Positions 56,874 through 64,000 of a DNA stretch of 64,000 nucleotides are shown piece after piece (position 1 is the stretch's first letter; each line of letters begins with the position of its first letter). The stretch spans positions 5,512 through 69,511 of the forward strand of contig JBGQFD010000005.1 of the NCBI GenBank assembly GCA_041496705.1, given 5' to 3'. The DNA is from VBDM01 sp041496705 (GTDB lineage Bacteria; Pseudomonadota; Gammaproteobacteria; Burkholderiales; SG8-39). The notes under the pieces are model-generated. The model ran no database searches. It was given only the letters and a program-made list of their open reading frames with translations, and had not been told where the DNA came from. The position numbers and the translations under genes were made by a program.

Positions 56874-58067
56874 ATGCGCGGTCCAACGCTCGAACTCAAG
56901 CACGGCAGGGAGCGTTCTCTCTTGCGGCACCATCCCTGGATATTTTCCGGCGCCGTCGAAAGCATCCACGGTTCTCCCAAGTCCGGGGATACGCTGGCCG
57001 TGCGCACCGCCGACGGCGCGTTCCTCGGATGGGCGGCGTACAGCCCCGCCTCACAGATTCGCGCCCGCGTCTGGAGCTTCGATGAGGGGTGTCCGCCTGG
57101 TCCCGAGCTGATTGAAGCGAAGGTCGCCGCGGCCCTGGCCTTGCGGCGCCGGGCGGTCCCGGACGCGGCAGGCGACGCGCTGCGGCTGATCCATGCGGAA
57201 TCCGACGGGCTGCCCGGTTTTGTGGTGGATCGCTACGCCGACGTGCTGGTGGTCCAATTTCTCTCGGCAGGGAGCGAGCGCTGGCGCGAGACGCTGATCG
57301 AAACCGTGCGGGAGCAAAGCGGCTGCACCGGAATCTATGAGCGCTCCGACACAGACGCGCGCCAGCTCGAAGGCCTCGCCTCGCGCAGCGGGTGGATCTC
57401 GCAAGGGCCGTCCGGCGGCGTGGTGCGCATCCTCGAGAACGGGATTGGTTACGAAGTCGACGTGATCGGGGGTCAAAAGACCGGGTTCTTCCTCGACCAG
57501 CGCGACAATCGCGCGCGCGTCATGCGCCTCGCCGGCGGCAGGGAGGCGCTGAACTGCTTCTGCTATACGGGCGGATTTACCCTGGCCGCGCTCGCTGGTG
57601 GCGCGAGCTCGGTGCTGTCGGTCGACTCGTCCGCCGCGGCACTCGACCGCGCGCGGAGCAACCTTGAACTGAACGCAATGGACGCGGGCCGCGCCGTCTG
57701 GCTCGAAGCGGACGTTTTCGGAGCGCTGCGCAAGCTTCGTGCCGAGGAACGAGCATTCGACCTGATCGTTCTCGATCCCCCGAAGTTTGCCCCCACGCCG
57801 AGGGACGCGGCCCGCGCCGCGCGCGGCTACAAGGACATCAATCTCAACGCGCTCAGGCTGTTGAGGCCCGGCGGGCTGCTCGCGACTTTCTCGTGTTCGG
57901 GAGGCGTTTCGCCCGAACTCTTCCAGAAGATCGTCGCCGGGGCCGCCGCCGATGCGGGCATGTCGCTCGTGCTGCGCGACCGTTTTGCCGCCGCGCCGGA
58001 TCACCCGGTGCTGATCGAGTTCCCGGAGGGCGAGTACCTGAAGGGGCTCCTCCTGGAGCGGCGCTAG
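56874..58067 (+). CDS. rlmI: Class I SAM-dependent rRNA methyltransferase, RlmI type
   Basis: Probable 23S rRNA m5C1962 methyltransferase. The 397-residue protein starts MRGPTLELKHGRERSLLRHH, with an N-terminal PUA domain (HPWIFSGAVESIHGSPKSGD). GGQKTGFFLDQRDNRARVMR is the signature RlmI/RlmK segment, ALNCFCYTGGFTLAALAGGA the SAM motif I, VLDPPKFAPTPRDAARAARG the DPPK/R motif with GYKDINLNALRL, and ATFSCSGGVSPELF the catalytic cysteine region (SCSG). Only 28 bases after the CHR gene. Confidence 0.92.
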   Translation: MRGPTLELKHGRERSLLRHHPWIFSGAVESIHGSPKSGDTLAVRTADGAFLGWAAYSPASQIRARVWSFDEGCPPGPELIEAKVAAALALRRRAVPDAAGDALRLIHAESDGLPGFVVDRYADVLVVQFLSAGSERWRETLIETVREQSGCTGIYERSDTDARQLEGLASRSGWISQGPSGGVVRILENGIGYEVDVIGGQKTGFFLDQRDNRARVMRLAGGREALNCFCYTGGFTLAALAGGASSVLSVDSSAAALDRARSNLELNAMDAGRAVWLEADVFGALRKLRAEERAFDLIVLDPPKFAPTPRDAARAARGYKDINLNALRLLRPGGLLATFSCSGGVSPELFQKIVAGAAADAGMSLVLRDRFAAAPDHPVLIEFPEGEYLKGLLLERR

Positions 58068-58283
58068 GCTCGCCGCCGGCCGCGGGCTGAACGATATTCA
58101 CGATCGCCGCAGGCCTCGGGTTGCGTTGTCATGCTGGTCGTGCTGTAATGCGCCCTTTTTTCAGGTGGCCAGTGTCCTATTGGCCAGCCTGAACGCGGGG
58201 CGCCAGTCCCGGCCGTTTCGCGGCAAAGTCAGCCGCGGTTTCCGGGGGCGACAGATCGATACGGCGGGTGCCAGGAGATTGAT

Positions 58284-59276
58284 TTGGCAGCACAGGAAAA
58301 CATGGTCCCGGTGACCATACTCACGGGGTTCCTCGGCAGCGGCAAGACGACGCTGGTTAACCGGATCCTCAAGGAACAGCACGGCCACCGCATTGCCGTG
58401 ATTGAAAACGAATTCGGCGAGGTGGGGGTGGACAACGACATCCTGCTCAACGACGCCGAAGAGCAGATCATCGAGATGAACAACGGCTGCGTCTGCTGCA
58501 CGGTCCGCGGCGACCTCATCCGCATACTGGGCGATTTGCGGGAGCGGCGCGACACCGGAAAGCTCGATTTCGAGCGCGTCATCATCGAAACCACCGGCAT
58601 GGCGGACCCGGGCCCCGTCGCCCAGACTTTCTTCATCGACGAGAAACTCGGCAACTACTATCTCCTGGACAGCGTCATCACGATGGTCGATGCCAAGCAT
58701 GCGACAAAGCAGCTCGACGAGTTCCGCGAGGCCCAGGAGCAGGTCGGTTTTGCCGACCGTATTCTGCTATCCAAGACCGACCTGGTTTCGGAGGCGGAAC
58801 AGGAGCAGCTGCGGCGGCGCCTGGTGCAGATGAACCCTCGCGCGCCGATCGGGGCGGCGAATTTCGGCAAGGCGCCGCTCGAGGACATTCTCGACATCCG
58901 TGGCTTCAACCTGAACGCAACTCTCGAGATAGATCCGGAATTCCTCGAGGCGGACGAGCACGAGCACGACGAACGCGTCAGTTCTTTCGTGTTCCGCTCC
59001 GACAAGCCGTTCGATTCCGGCAAGCTCGAGGAATTCCTCGCCGGGGTGGCGCAGATCTATGGCCCGGATATGCTGCGCTACAAGGGCATACTCTTCATGA
59101 AGGGCAATATGCATCGGGTGGTGTTTCAGGGCGTGCACATGCTCATGGGTGGCGATCTGGGCCGTCCCTGGGGCAAGGACGAGAAGCGGTCGAGCACTAT
59201 GGTGTTCATAGGCAGGAATCTGCCGCAGGATCTCTTTATCAAGGGGCTCGAACAATGTTTGGCGCAAAAGCAGTAA
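58284..59276 (+). CDS. CobW/ZigA-type G3E GTPase (metallochaperone)
   Basis: A 330-residue P-loop GTPase (COG0523). LTGFLGSGKTTLVNRILKEQ is the Walker A loop, then ENEFGEVGVDN and the metal motif CxCC in NGCVCCTVRGD (near residue 75), ETTGMADP as Walker B region and SKTDLV as base recognition. The C-terminal CobW_C part has DEHEHDERVSSFVFRS (His-rich loop) and LFMKGNMHRVVFQGVHMLMG. Start: TTG with AGGAG six bases before it; an ATG at 58302 is the alternative. Family members bring zinc or cobalt to client proteins. It overlaps dksA by 22 bases, and a ZnuA/ZnuB pair lies downstream. Confidence 0.9.
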   Translation: MAAQENMVPVTILTGFLGSGKTTLVNRILKEQHGHRIAVIENEFGEVGVDNDILLNDAEEQIIEMNNGCVCCTVRGDLIRILGDLRERRDTGKLDFERVIIETTGMADPGPVAQTFFIDEKLGNYYLLDSVITMVDAKHATKQLDEFREAQEQVGFADRILLSKTDLVSEAEQEQLRRRLVQMNPRAPIGAANFGKAPLEDILDIRGFNLNATLEIDPEFLEADEHEHDERVSSFVFRSDKPFDSGKLEEFLAGVAQIYGPDMLRYKGILFMKGNMHRVVFQGVHMLMGGDLGRPWGKDEKRSSTMVFIGRNLPQDLFIKGLEQCLAQKQ

Positions 59277-59737
59277 AGAAGCTGGCGGCGAAGGCCGCCA
59301 AGGCGGTGGAGGAACGGCCGGTGAAAAAGAGCGGCCTCAGCGAATCCGAATTGCTGCGGGCGTCGGCGGCGCAGTACATGAGCGCCGAGCAGCTCGCGTT
59401 CTTCCGCGAGCGTCTGCTCGAGATGCAGAAGGAGCTGCTGGAAAAGGCGGACCTGACTTCCGAGCACCTGCGCGAGCACGAGTTGGAGGCCGATCCGACC
59501 GACCAGGCGACGATCGAGGAGGAGTACGCGCTGGAACTGCGTGCGCGCGAGCGCGAGCGCAAGCTCCTGAAGAAGATCGACGAGTCGCTGCGCCGCATCG
59601 ACGAGGGCAGCTACGGCTACTGCGAAGAGACCGGTGAACCGATCGGCGTGCCGCGGCTGCTGGCGCGACCCACCGCGACACTGACCATCGAGGCCCAGGC
59701 ACGCCGGGAACAGAAGCAAAAGCTGTACGGCGAGTAG
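59255..59737 (+). CDS. dksA: RNA-polymerase-binding transcription factor DksA (Cys-poor)
   Basis: Binds the RNA polymerase secondary channel and works with ppGpp. The 160-residue product has an N-terminal Lys/Ala-rich tail (GAKAVKKLAAKAAKAVEERP), a coiled-coil (FRERLLEMQKELLEKADL) with the DPTD-like tip (ADPTDQATIEEEYALELRAR), and a globular end. In the zinc-finger region only one cysteine is left (YGYCEETGEPIGVPRLLARP) and the second pair is replaced (LTIEAQARRE), so classical Zn(Cys)4 binding is not possible. This pattern is common in alpha- and betaproteobacterial DksA. It overlaps the cobW gene by 22 bases. Confidence 0.93.
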   Translation: MFGAKAVKKLAAKAAKAVEERPVKKSGLSESELLRASAAQYMSAEQLAFFRERLLEMQKELLEKADLTSEHLREHELEADPTDQATIEEEYALELRARERERKLLKKIDESLRRIDEGSYGYCEETGEPIGVPRLLARPTATLTIEAQARREQKQKLYGE

Positions 59738-59798
59738 GCTGTTCCGCGATCGGCCGCTTACGCGACCGCCCGCTGGAGTTGGTGTAGACTTTCCAACC

Positions 59799-60137
59799 AT
59801 GAAGCGCGTCGCTAGGCGATCTCCGGGCCGCACTCTGCGGCTACTCCTGGTGGGTATCGCCCTGCTGTTTACTCAGCAGGCCGCGCAACTGCATGCGCTC
59901 GGCCATCTTGGAAGCGATCTCGCCCGGATGGGGCGCGGCGAGGGAGGTTTGCCGCCGCAGACCCATCCCGCGGAGCAGTGCATCGCCTTTCACGCGGTCG
60001 ATAGTGTGCTACCGACCGTCGCATTCGCGCTCGAGCCGCCGCGGCTCGCGCCCCCCGAGCCCGCTGCATTCGACCTGCCGCTGCCGTTTTCCCCGCGGAT
60101 CGAATTCGATTCGCGGGCGCCTCCCGTCTTCTCCTAG
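59799..60137 (+). CDS. Small secreted His-containing protein of the metal cluster
   Basis: A 112-residue frame: signal-type N-terminus (TLRLLLVGIALLFTQQAAQL), then HALGHLGSDLARMGRGEGGL, PPQTHPAEQCIAFHAVDSVL and a Pro-rich end. HxxxH, HPAEQC and FH motifs could bind metal. It resembles the DUF2946-like short proteins that sit near metal-uptake genes, but the family call is weak. Placed between dksA and the outer-membrane barrel, likely in the same transcript. Confidence 0.6.
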   Translation: MKRVARRSPGRTLRLLLVGIALLFTQQAAQLHALGHLGSDLARMGRGEGGLPPQTHPAEQCIAFHAVDSVLPTVAFALEPPRLAPPEPAAFDLPLPFSPRIEFDSRAPPVFS

Positions 60138-60231
60138 TTCTGCCATTGGCAGCCCGCTTCGCTTGCGCGAAGCGGCGGTGTTCGCGGACGCCGTTCGGGC
60201 GGATCGCGATCGCATGAACTTGGAGAGACAC

Positions 60232-61581
60232 ATGTACAGAAAGGGAACCATGGCCCTCGCCGTTGCGGCGGCGCTGGGTTTGCCCTACGCCGCGCGGGCG
60301 CAGACCCAGGACGAACTGAGGACCTTGCGCGAGCAGGTCAGGCAACTCGACAGACGCGTCACGGACGCCGAGCAGGCGGTAATTCAGACGTCCAGCCGTC
60401 CGGCCAGCGAAAGCACGATGAACCCCGCCGTTTCAGCGATCCTGAACGGTATCTATTCGAATCTTTCCCAGGATCCGAACGGCTTCAGGATAAACGGATT
60501 CGTGCCGACGCTCGGCGAGGTCGGGCCGGGCGTTCGCGGCTTGAGCCTGGGCGAATCGGAACTTGCCCTCGCTGCGAACATCGATCACAACTTCCGCGGA
60601 ACTCTGATCGTCTCGATATCCCCCGAAGATGGCATCGGTGTCGAGGAGGGATACATCCAGACGCTCGCCCTTTCATACGGATTCACGGTCAAAGCCGGGC
60701 GGTTCTTCTCGGGCGTGGGTTACTTGAACCAGATTCACGCGCATGCCTGGGACTTCACCGACGCGCCCCTCGCCAACAAGGTATTTCTCGGCGGCCAGCT
60801 GAACGACGACGGCATTCAGCTCAAATGGGTTGCTCCGACTCCTGTCTATTGGGACGTCGGCGTCGAGGCGGGTCGTGGACGCCAGTTTCCTGCGGGTCCG
60901 GCGGGCGGGCGCAACAAGAACGGCGTCGGCTCGGGCAACTTTTTTACGCACGTCGGCGGGGACCTGGGAACGGGCACGGCCTGGCAGACGGGGATTTCGT
61001 ATCTGAGTACCTCGCCCCAGGGCCGTACCTTCGATGACGTGGATACGACCGGCACGCTCGTGACCAACACCTTCACGGGCAGAAGCCGGCTCTGGGTGCT
61101 CGACGGCATCCTGAAATGGGCGCCGAATTACAACCCGACTCACACCAACTTCAAGCTCCAGGGCGAATACTTCCGGCGCAAGGAGAACGGCGATCTGACC
61201 TATAACGCCCCTAACGATGGGGCAGCAGCAGTTCCCACTGCGCAGACTGGCGGCTTTACGTCGGCGCAGTCGGGCTGGTACTTGCAAGGGGTTTATCAAT
61301 TCATCCCGATGTGGCGGATAGGCTATCGATACGACCGTTTGAACGCGGGCACGACTAGCGTCGGCGTCGTGGAATCAGGAGCGGTCGCCGCGGCGGATAT
61401 CCCGATTCTCTCGGTGTACGACCCGACCCGGCAGACGGTAATGGTCGACTGGAGTCCGAGCGAGTTCAGCCGCGTGCGGCTGCAGTTCGCGCAAGACAAA
61501 TCACGCTCCGACGCGACCGACAACCACGTCTTCCTCCAGTACATCATGAGTCTGGGCGCGCACGGCGCCCACAAATTCTAA
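60232..61581 (+). CDS. Outer-membrane beta-barrel protein of the metal cluster
   Basis: A 449-residue protein: GGAGAG ribosome binding site, signal peptide MYRKGTMALAVAAALGLPYA cleaved near ARA-QT. A coiled-coil stretch follows (DELRTLREQVRQLDRRVTDA), then a long chain with alternating hydrophobic residues and aromatic girdle ends (WQTGISYLSTSP, FKLQGEYFRR, GWYLQGVYQF, WRIGYRYDRL), ending in the HKF C-terminal Phe typical of barrels. No TonB box or plug domain. The coiled-coil plus barrel layout resembles trimeric porins. Its place before znuA- and znuB-like genes suggests metal passage across the outer membrane. Confidence 0.8.
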   Translation: MYRKGTMALAVAAALGLPYAARAQTQDELRTLREQVRQLDRRVTDAEQAVIQTSSRPASESTMNPAVSAILNGIYSNLSQDPNGFRINGFVPTLGEVGPGVRGLSLGESELALAANIDHNFRGTLIVSISPEDGIGVEEGYIQTLALSYGFTVKAGRFFSGVGYLNQIHAHAWDFTDAPLANKVFLGGQLNDDGIQLKWVAPTPVYWDVGVEAGRGRQFPAGPAGGRNKNGVGSGNFFTHVGGDLGTGTAWQTGISYLSTSPQGRTFDDVDTTGTLVTNTFTGRSRLWVLDGILKWAPNYNPTHTNFKLQGEYFRRKENGDLTYNAPNDGAAAVPTAQTGGFTSAQSGWYLQGVYQFIPMWRIGYRYDRLNAGTTSVGVVESGAVAAADIPILSVYDPTRQTVMVDWSPSEFSRVRLQFAQDKSRSDATDNHVFLQYIMSLGAHGAHKF

Positions 61582-61591
61582 AGGCGCGAAC

Positions 61592-62497
61592 ATGAAAGCG
61601 ATTCTGAGATCTATTGTTGTATTAGGGTCGGCTGTCATTGCACTTCCGGCAGCGGCCGCGCTCAACGTCTTTGCCTGCGAACCGGAGTGGGGCGCGCTCA
61701 CGCAGGAACTGGGAGGAGACAAGGTGTCGGTGTATTCGGCAACAACCGCGCTGCAGGATCCGCACCGCATCGAAGCGCGTCCCAGTCTGATCGCGCGCAT
61801 CCGCTCCGCCGATTTGCTGGTCTGTTCCGGCTCGGAACTGGAGATCGGCTGGATTCCGCTGCTGCTCACGCAAAGCGGTAACCCGCGGGTACAGCTCGGC
61901 AACCCGGGTTATTTCGAAGCTTCGCAGTACGTCGTGAGGCTGGAAATACCCAAGGTGATCGACCGCGCGCTGGGCGACATCCATCCCGGGGGTAATCCGC
62001 ACGTCCACACTGATCCACGCAATATCGGCAAGATCGCGCAGGCGCTCGAAGAGCGCCTGGCGCAGCTCGACACGGCGAATGCAGACAGCTACCGCTCGCG
62101 CGGCAAGTCGTTCCGCGAGCGCTGGCAGACGGCAATCGTGCGCTGGGAGCAGCAGGCGGCACCGCTCAAGGGTGTTCCCGTCGTTGTGTACCATAAGGAC
62201 TTCTCGTATTTCATCAATTGGACTGGAATGCGCGAAGCCGGAAGCCTTGAGCCGAAACCCGGCATTCCTCCCACGCCCTCGCATCTCGCCGAATTGATAG
62301 ACCAGATGAAACGCGCTCCCGCGAAAGTGATCGTCTATTCGCCCTACAGCAGCCCGCAGGCTGCGGCGTTCCTGTCGAGGAGGGCCAGCATTCCCGCGGT
62401 CATGATGCCCTTTACCGTCGGCGGAACGGACAGGGCGAAAGACCTGTTCGGTTTGTTCGACGACACCATCGCCCGGTTGCTGGGGGCTGTGAAATGA
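61592..62497 (+). CDS. Zinc/manganese-type ABC transporter substrate-binding protein (ZnuA-like)
   Basis: A 301-residue periplasmic cluster A-I binding protein with signal peptide (MKAILRSIVVLGSAVIALPA). The metal ligands expected are present: DPH in ALQDPHRIEARPSLIARI (His near 58), GNPHVHTDPRNI (His near 130), a His in VVYHKDFSYFINW and the C-terminal Asp/Glu region. The His-rich loop of high-affinity ZnuA is short. Its gene overlaps the permease gene by four bases (ATGA). Metal identity is inferred from the family and neighbours. Confidence 0.88.
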   Translation: MKAILRSIVVLGSAVIALPAAAALNVFACEPEWGALTQELGGDKVSVYSATTALQDPHRIEARPSLIARIRSADLLVCSGSELEIGWIPLLLTQSGNPRVQLGNPGYFEASQYVVRLEIPKVIDRALGDIHPGGNPHVHTDPRNIGKIAQALEERLAQLDTANADSYRSRGKSFRERWQTAIVRWEQQAAPLKGVPVVVYHKDFSYFINWTGMREAGSLEPKPGIPPTPSHLAELIDQMKRAPAKVIVYSPYSSPQAAAFLSRRASIPAVMMPFTVGGTDRAKDLFGLFDDTIARLLGAVK

Positions 62498-63255
62498 ACA
62501 TCGACGCGGCAAGTTTCGGGATCCTATGGCCCGCGTTCATCGCGGGTCTGCTGGTCACCGCTACCCATGTCCCGCTCGGGATGCAAGTGCTTTCCCGCGG
62601 CATCGTGTTCATCGACCTTGCGGTGGCGCAAATTGCGGGTGTCGGAGTAATCCTCGCGGATTTCTTGGGCTGGGAACCCACGGGTGTCGCGGTGCAGGTT
62701 GCCGCGCTCAGCGCGGCGATTGCGGGCGCCGTGCTCTTGACTTGGACCGAACGACGCTGGCCTGAGGTTCAAGAAGCGGTCATCGGCGTGGTATTTGTCC
62801 TCGGCTCGAGTGTCGCGATCTTGCTGCTTGCCGGAAATCCGCGCGGCGGCGAGCATATCAAGGAACTTCTGGTAGGCCAGATATTGTGGGTGAACCCCGC
62901 GCGGCTTCCGCTGGTTGCCCTGACAACCGCCGCGATACTGGCGCTCTGGTTTGGGCTGGGCGCGCGGCTGGGCCGGATAGGCTTCTACCTGCTGTTCGCG
63001 TGCGCGGTAACCATGTCATTGCAACTGGTTGGGCTGTACTTGGTATTCATCACACTGGTGGTGCCGGCCCTCGCTACCTACTATCAGGGGCGTCGACGCT
63101 ATCCCAAGGCCTACGCAATCGGCGTGCTCGGCTACGCAGCCGGGCTGCTCGCATCGCTGTGGTTGGATCTGCCCTCCGGAGCGATGATCGTCTGCGCCAT
63201 GGTCCTCATCGCCATGCTCGCGGCCTGGGTCGGGCGCAGGTTCCAGACTTCGTAG
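62494..63255 (+). CDS. Metal ABC transporter permease (ZnuB-like)
   Basis: A 253-residue inner-membrane protein with seven to eight hydrophobic helices. VLSRGIVFIDLAVAQIAGVG is the conserved family segment (GxxFxxxxlxhxxxxG in ABC-3 type permeases), and GLYLVFITLVVPALATYYQG and KAYAIGVLGYAAGLLASLWL are characteristic. It is coupled to the ZnuA-like gene. No ATP-binding subunit (ZnuC) gene is in this cluster or elsewhere in the window, so the ATPase must be encoded elsewhere or the pair is incomplete. Confidence 0.88.
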   Translation: MNIDAASFGILWPAFIAGLLVTATHVPLGMQVLSRGIVFIDLAVAQIAGVGVILADFLGWEPTGVAVQVAALSAAIAGAVLLTWTERRWPEVQEAVIGVVFVLGSSVAILLLAGNPRGGEHIKELLVGQILWVNPARLPLVALTTAAILALWFGLGARLGRIGFYLLFACAVTMSLQLVGLYLVFITLVVPALATYYQGRRRYPKAYAIGVLGYAAGLLASLWLDLPSGAMIVCAMVLIAMLAAWVGRRFQTS

Positions 63256-63309
63256 CCGGGTCCGTTGGTACGTACACTGGGTAGAGACGCTTTATCGCCG
63301 GTTTTCGCG

Positions 63310-63338
63310 TTGCACGGCATTCCGCAAAGTGATACAAC
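63310..63338 (+). promoter_or_regulatory. Putative sigma-70 promoter of the last gene
   Basis: TTGCAC at 63310-63315 and TACAAC at 63333-63338 are 17 bases apart, with the gene ATG 48 bases further on. This is the best-matching -35/-10 pair noted in the right end of the window. It suggests that the following gene is transcribed separately from the metal cluster. Confidence 0.5.
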
Positions 63339-63385
63339 GAACCGAACATCAGCCCGCGCCCGATACACAGCACCGGACGACTTTC

Positions 63386-64000
63386 ATGGCGTTTTCCATA
63401 TTTAGCCGAAAGGGCGACACCGCCAAGAAGAACACCGAGAACAAGCCCGCACCGGCCAAGGTCCCCGCGGTCAAGCCCCCGCTCGCTCCTTCCGAGCCCG
63501 GCAATGCATTGGGGGCGGATTCGCTCGATTTCAGCGCCTACGTTCCGCCTGCGAAGTCAGACCCGCCTCCCGTTACCGCTCCGCTGCTGGAACCGGTGAA
63601 GGCCAAGCAGTCCCTGGGCCCCTCGCAAACCGGGACGGTTTCTCGCGGTCCGGCCTCGCTGCAAGGCGGCGCAGTGACCACGGCCGAAAGGGTCGTTCCC
63701 CTCGTCGAAGAGGCGGCGATTCTCTTCGCCAACGGGCAGGTGGAGGAAGCGCTCGGCAGATTGGTGGAATCCGTACGCAAGACGGACCCCGGAATCCCTG
63801 AACTTCAGGTGTGGCTGATGCTCTTCGATCTGTACCAGCACCTGGGTCGAAAGGCCGAATTCGAGGAGCTCGCGCTCGAGTTCGTCGTGAAATTCGAGCG
63901 CTCGCCGCCGGCATGGCGCGAAGACGATGTCGTGCGCGAAGATCCTGCAACGGCCACAGGCGGAATAGCCTATTGCGCGCTGAGCGGCACCTTGTCCGAA
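63386..64000 (+). CDS. STAS-type protein with TPR-like N-terminus, partial
   Basis: The 205 visible residues begin MAFSIFSRKGDTAKKNTENK and are rich in Pro, Ala and Lys for about 90 residues. A helical segment follows (AERVVPLVEEAAILFANGQV, EEALGRLVESVRKTDPGIPE, LQVWLMLFDLYQHLGRKAEF) with TPR-like pattern. The last residues IAYCALSGTLSE fit the first strand of a STAS domain of the sort that follows this N-terminus in Betaproteobacteria. The rest is beyond the window. Function not established. Confidence 0.6.
   Translation, partial: MAFSIFSRKGDTAKKNTENKPAPAKVPAVKPPLAPSEPGNALGADSLDFSAYVPPAKSDPPPVTAPLLEPVKAKQSLGPSQTGTVSRGPASLQGGAVTTAERVVPLVEEAAILFANGQVEEALGRLVESVRKTDPGIPELQVWLMLFDLYQHLGRKAEFEELALEFVVKFERSPPAWREDDVVREDPATATGGIAYCALSGTLSE

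Noticed and set aside
59255..59737. Cys-poor DksA as a new zinc-independent paralogue tied to the zinc cluster
   Set aside because: The CEETGEPI form with loss of the second Cys pair is, to my knowledge, the usual DksA form in many alpha- and betaproteobacteria, so it cannot by itself signal a zinc-starvation paralogue.

Overview
The window is a high-GC chromosomal segment (mostly about two thirds G+C) from a Gram-negative bacterium, almost certainly a betaproteobacterium. The gene orders leuS-lptE-holA-proA-nadD-rsfS-rlmH-maf-rng, metK / two LpxL-type acyltransferases / dapF-DUF484-xerC, and cobW-dksA are those of Burkholderiales and relatives. A Bug-family binding protein, Betaproteobacteria-style DUF484 and DUF934 genes, and an SAH riboswitch in front of ahcY fit the same assignment. 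No phage, insertion sequence, CRISPR array, tRNA or rRNA gene was seen. Coding density is very high, with many 1-4 base stop/start overlaps and several GTG or TTG starts.

Layout. 1-9150 (minus strand): housekeeping run from leuS down to rng, interrupted by about 400 bases (4527-4930) that hold only a tautomerase-like gene remnant. 9222-21394 (mainly plus): FecR/SPOR protein, UvrD-type helicase, biosynthetic threonine deaminase with a two-hairpin leader, 5-formyl-THF cyclo-ligase, lytic transglycosylase, NAD-dependent epimerase-like protein, CCA-adding enzyme, a membrane-anchored legumain-family (C13) peptidase and a glutathione transferase. 21430-24911 (minus): a redox island of cytochrome b561, a Tat-exported YedY-like molybdoenzyme, a Met/Lys-rich small secreted protein, a Rieske-flavodoxin fusion and a di-heme cytochrome c. 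24968-32385: MidA-like methyltransferase, pteridine reductase, ttcA, DUF3750, then a MetE-like / Bug / class V aminotransferase group in which the aminotransferase frame carries an N-terminal HTH segment.

32526-39022: a TetR-controlled RND efflux operon with two identical 14-bp palindromes in front of the repressor gene. 39039-41578: FAD monooxygenase, a transglutaminase-like protein and DsbB. 41595-45459: assimilatory sulfite reductase operon with tiny genes at both ends, divergent from a CysB-type regulator. 45475-49030: MgtC, ahcY with its SAH riboswitch, and metK, which together form the activated-methyl cycle. 49125-53190: two lipid A acyltransferases, then an unusual pair: a Tat-exported thiamine-diphosphate enzyme with a small cytochrome c. 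53348-58067: dapF, DUF484, xerC, a split chromate transporter and RlmI. 58284-63255: a metal (probably zinc) cluster of CobW GTPase, DksA, a small His-containing secreted protein, an outer-membrane barrel, and ZnuA-like and ZnuB-like proteins without an ATPase gene. The window ends inside a TPR-like/STAS-type protein.

The two strongest candidates for undescribed biology are the exported ThDP enzyme plus cytochrome c (50862-53190) and the redox island with the Rieske-flavodoxin fusion (21430-24911). The HTH-aminotransferase fusion (30853-32385) and the interchangeable hairpins before ilvA (12645-12687) come next. All functional calls rest on reading translations and motifs by eye; no database search was run.
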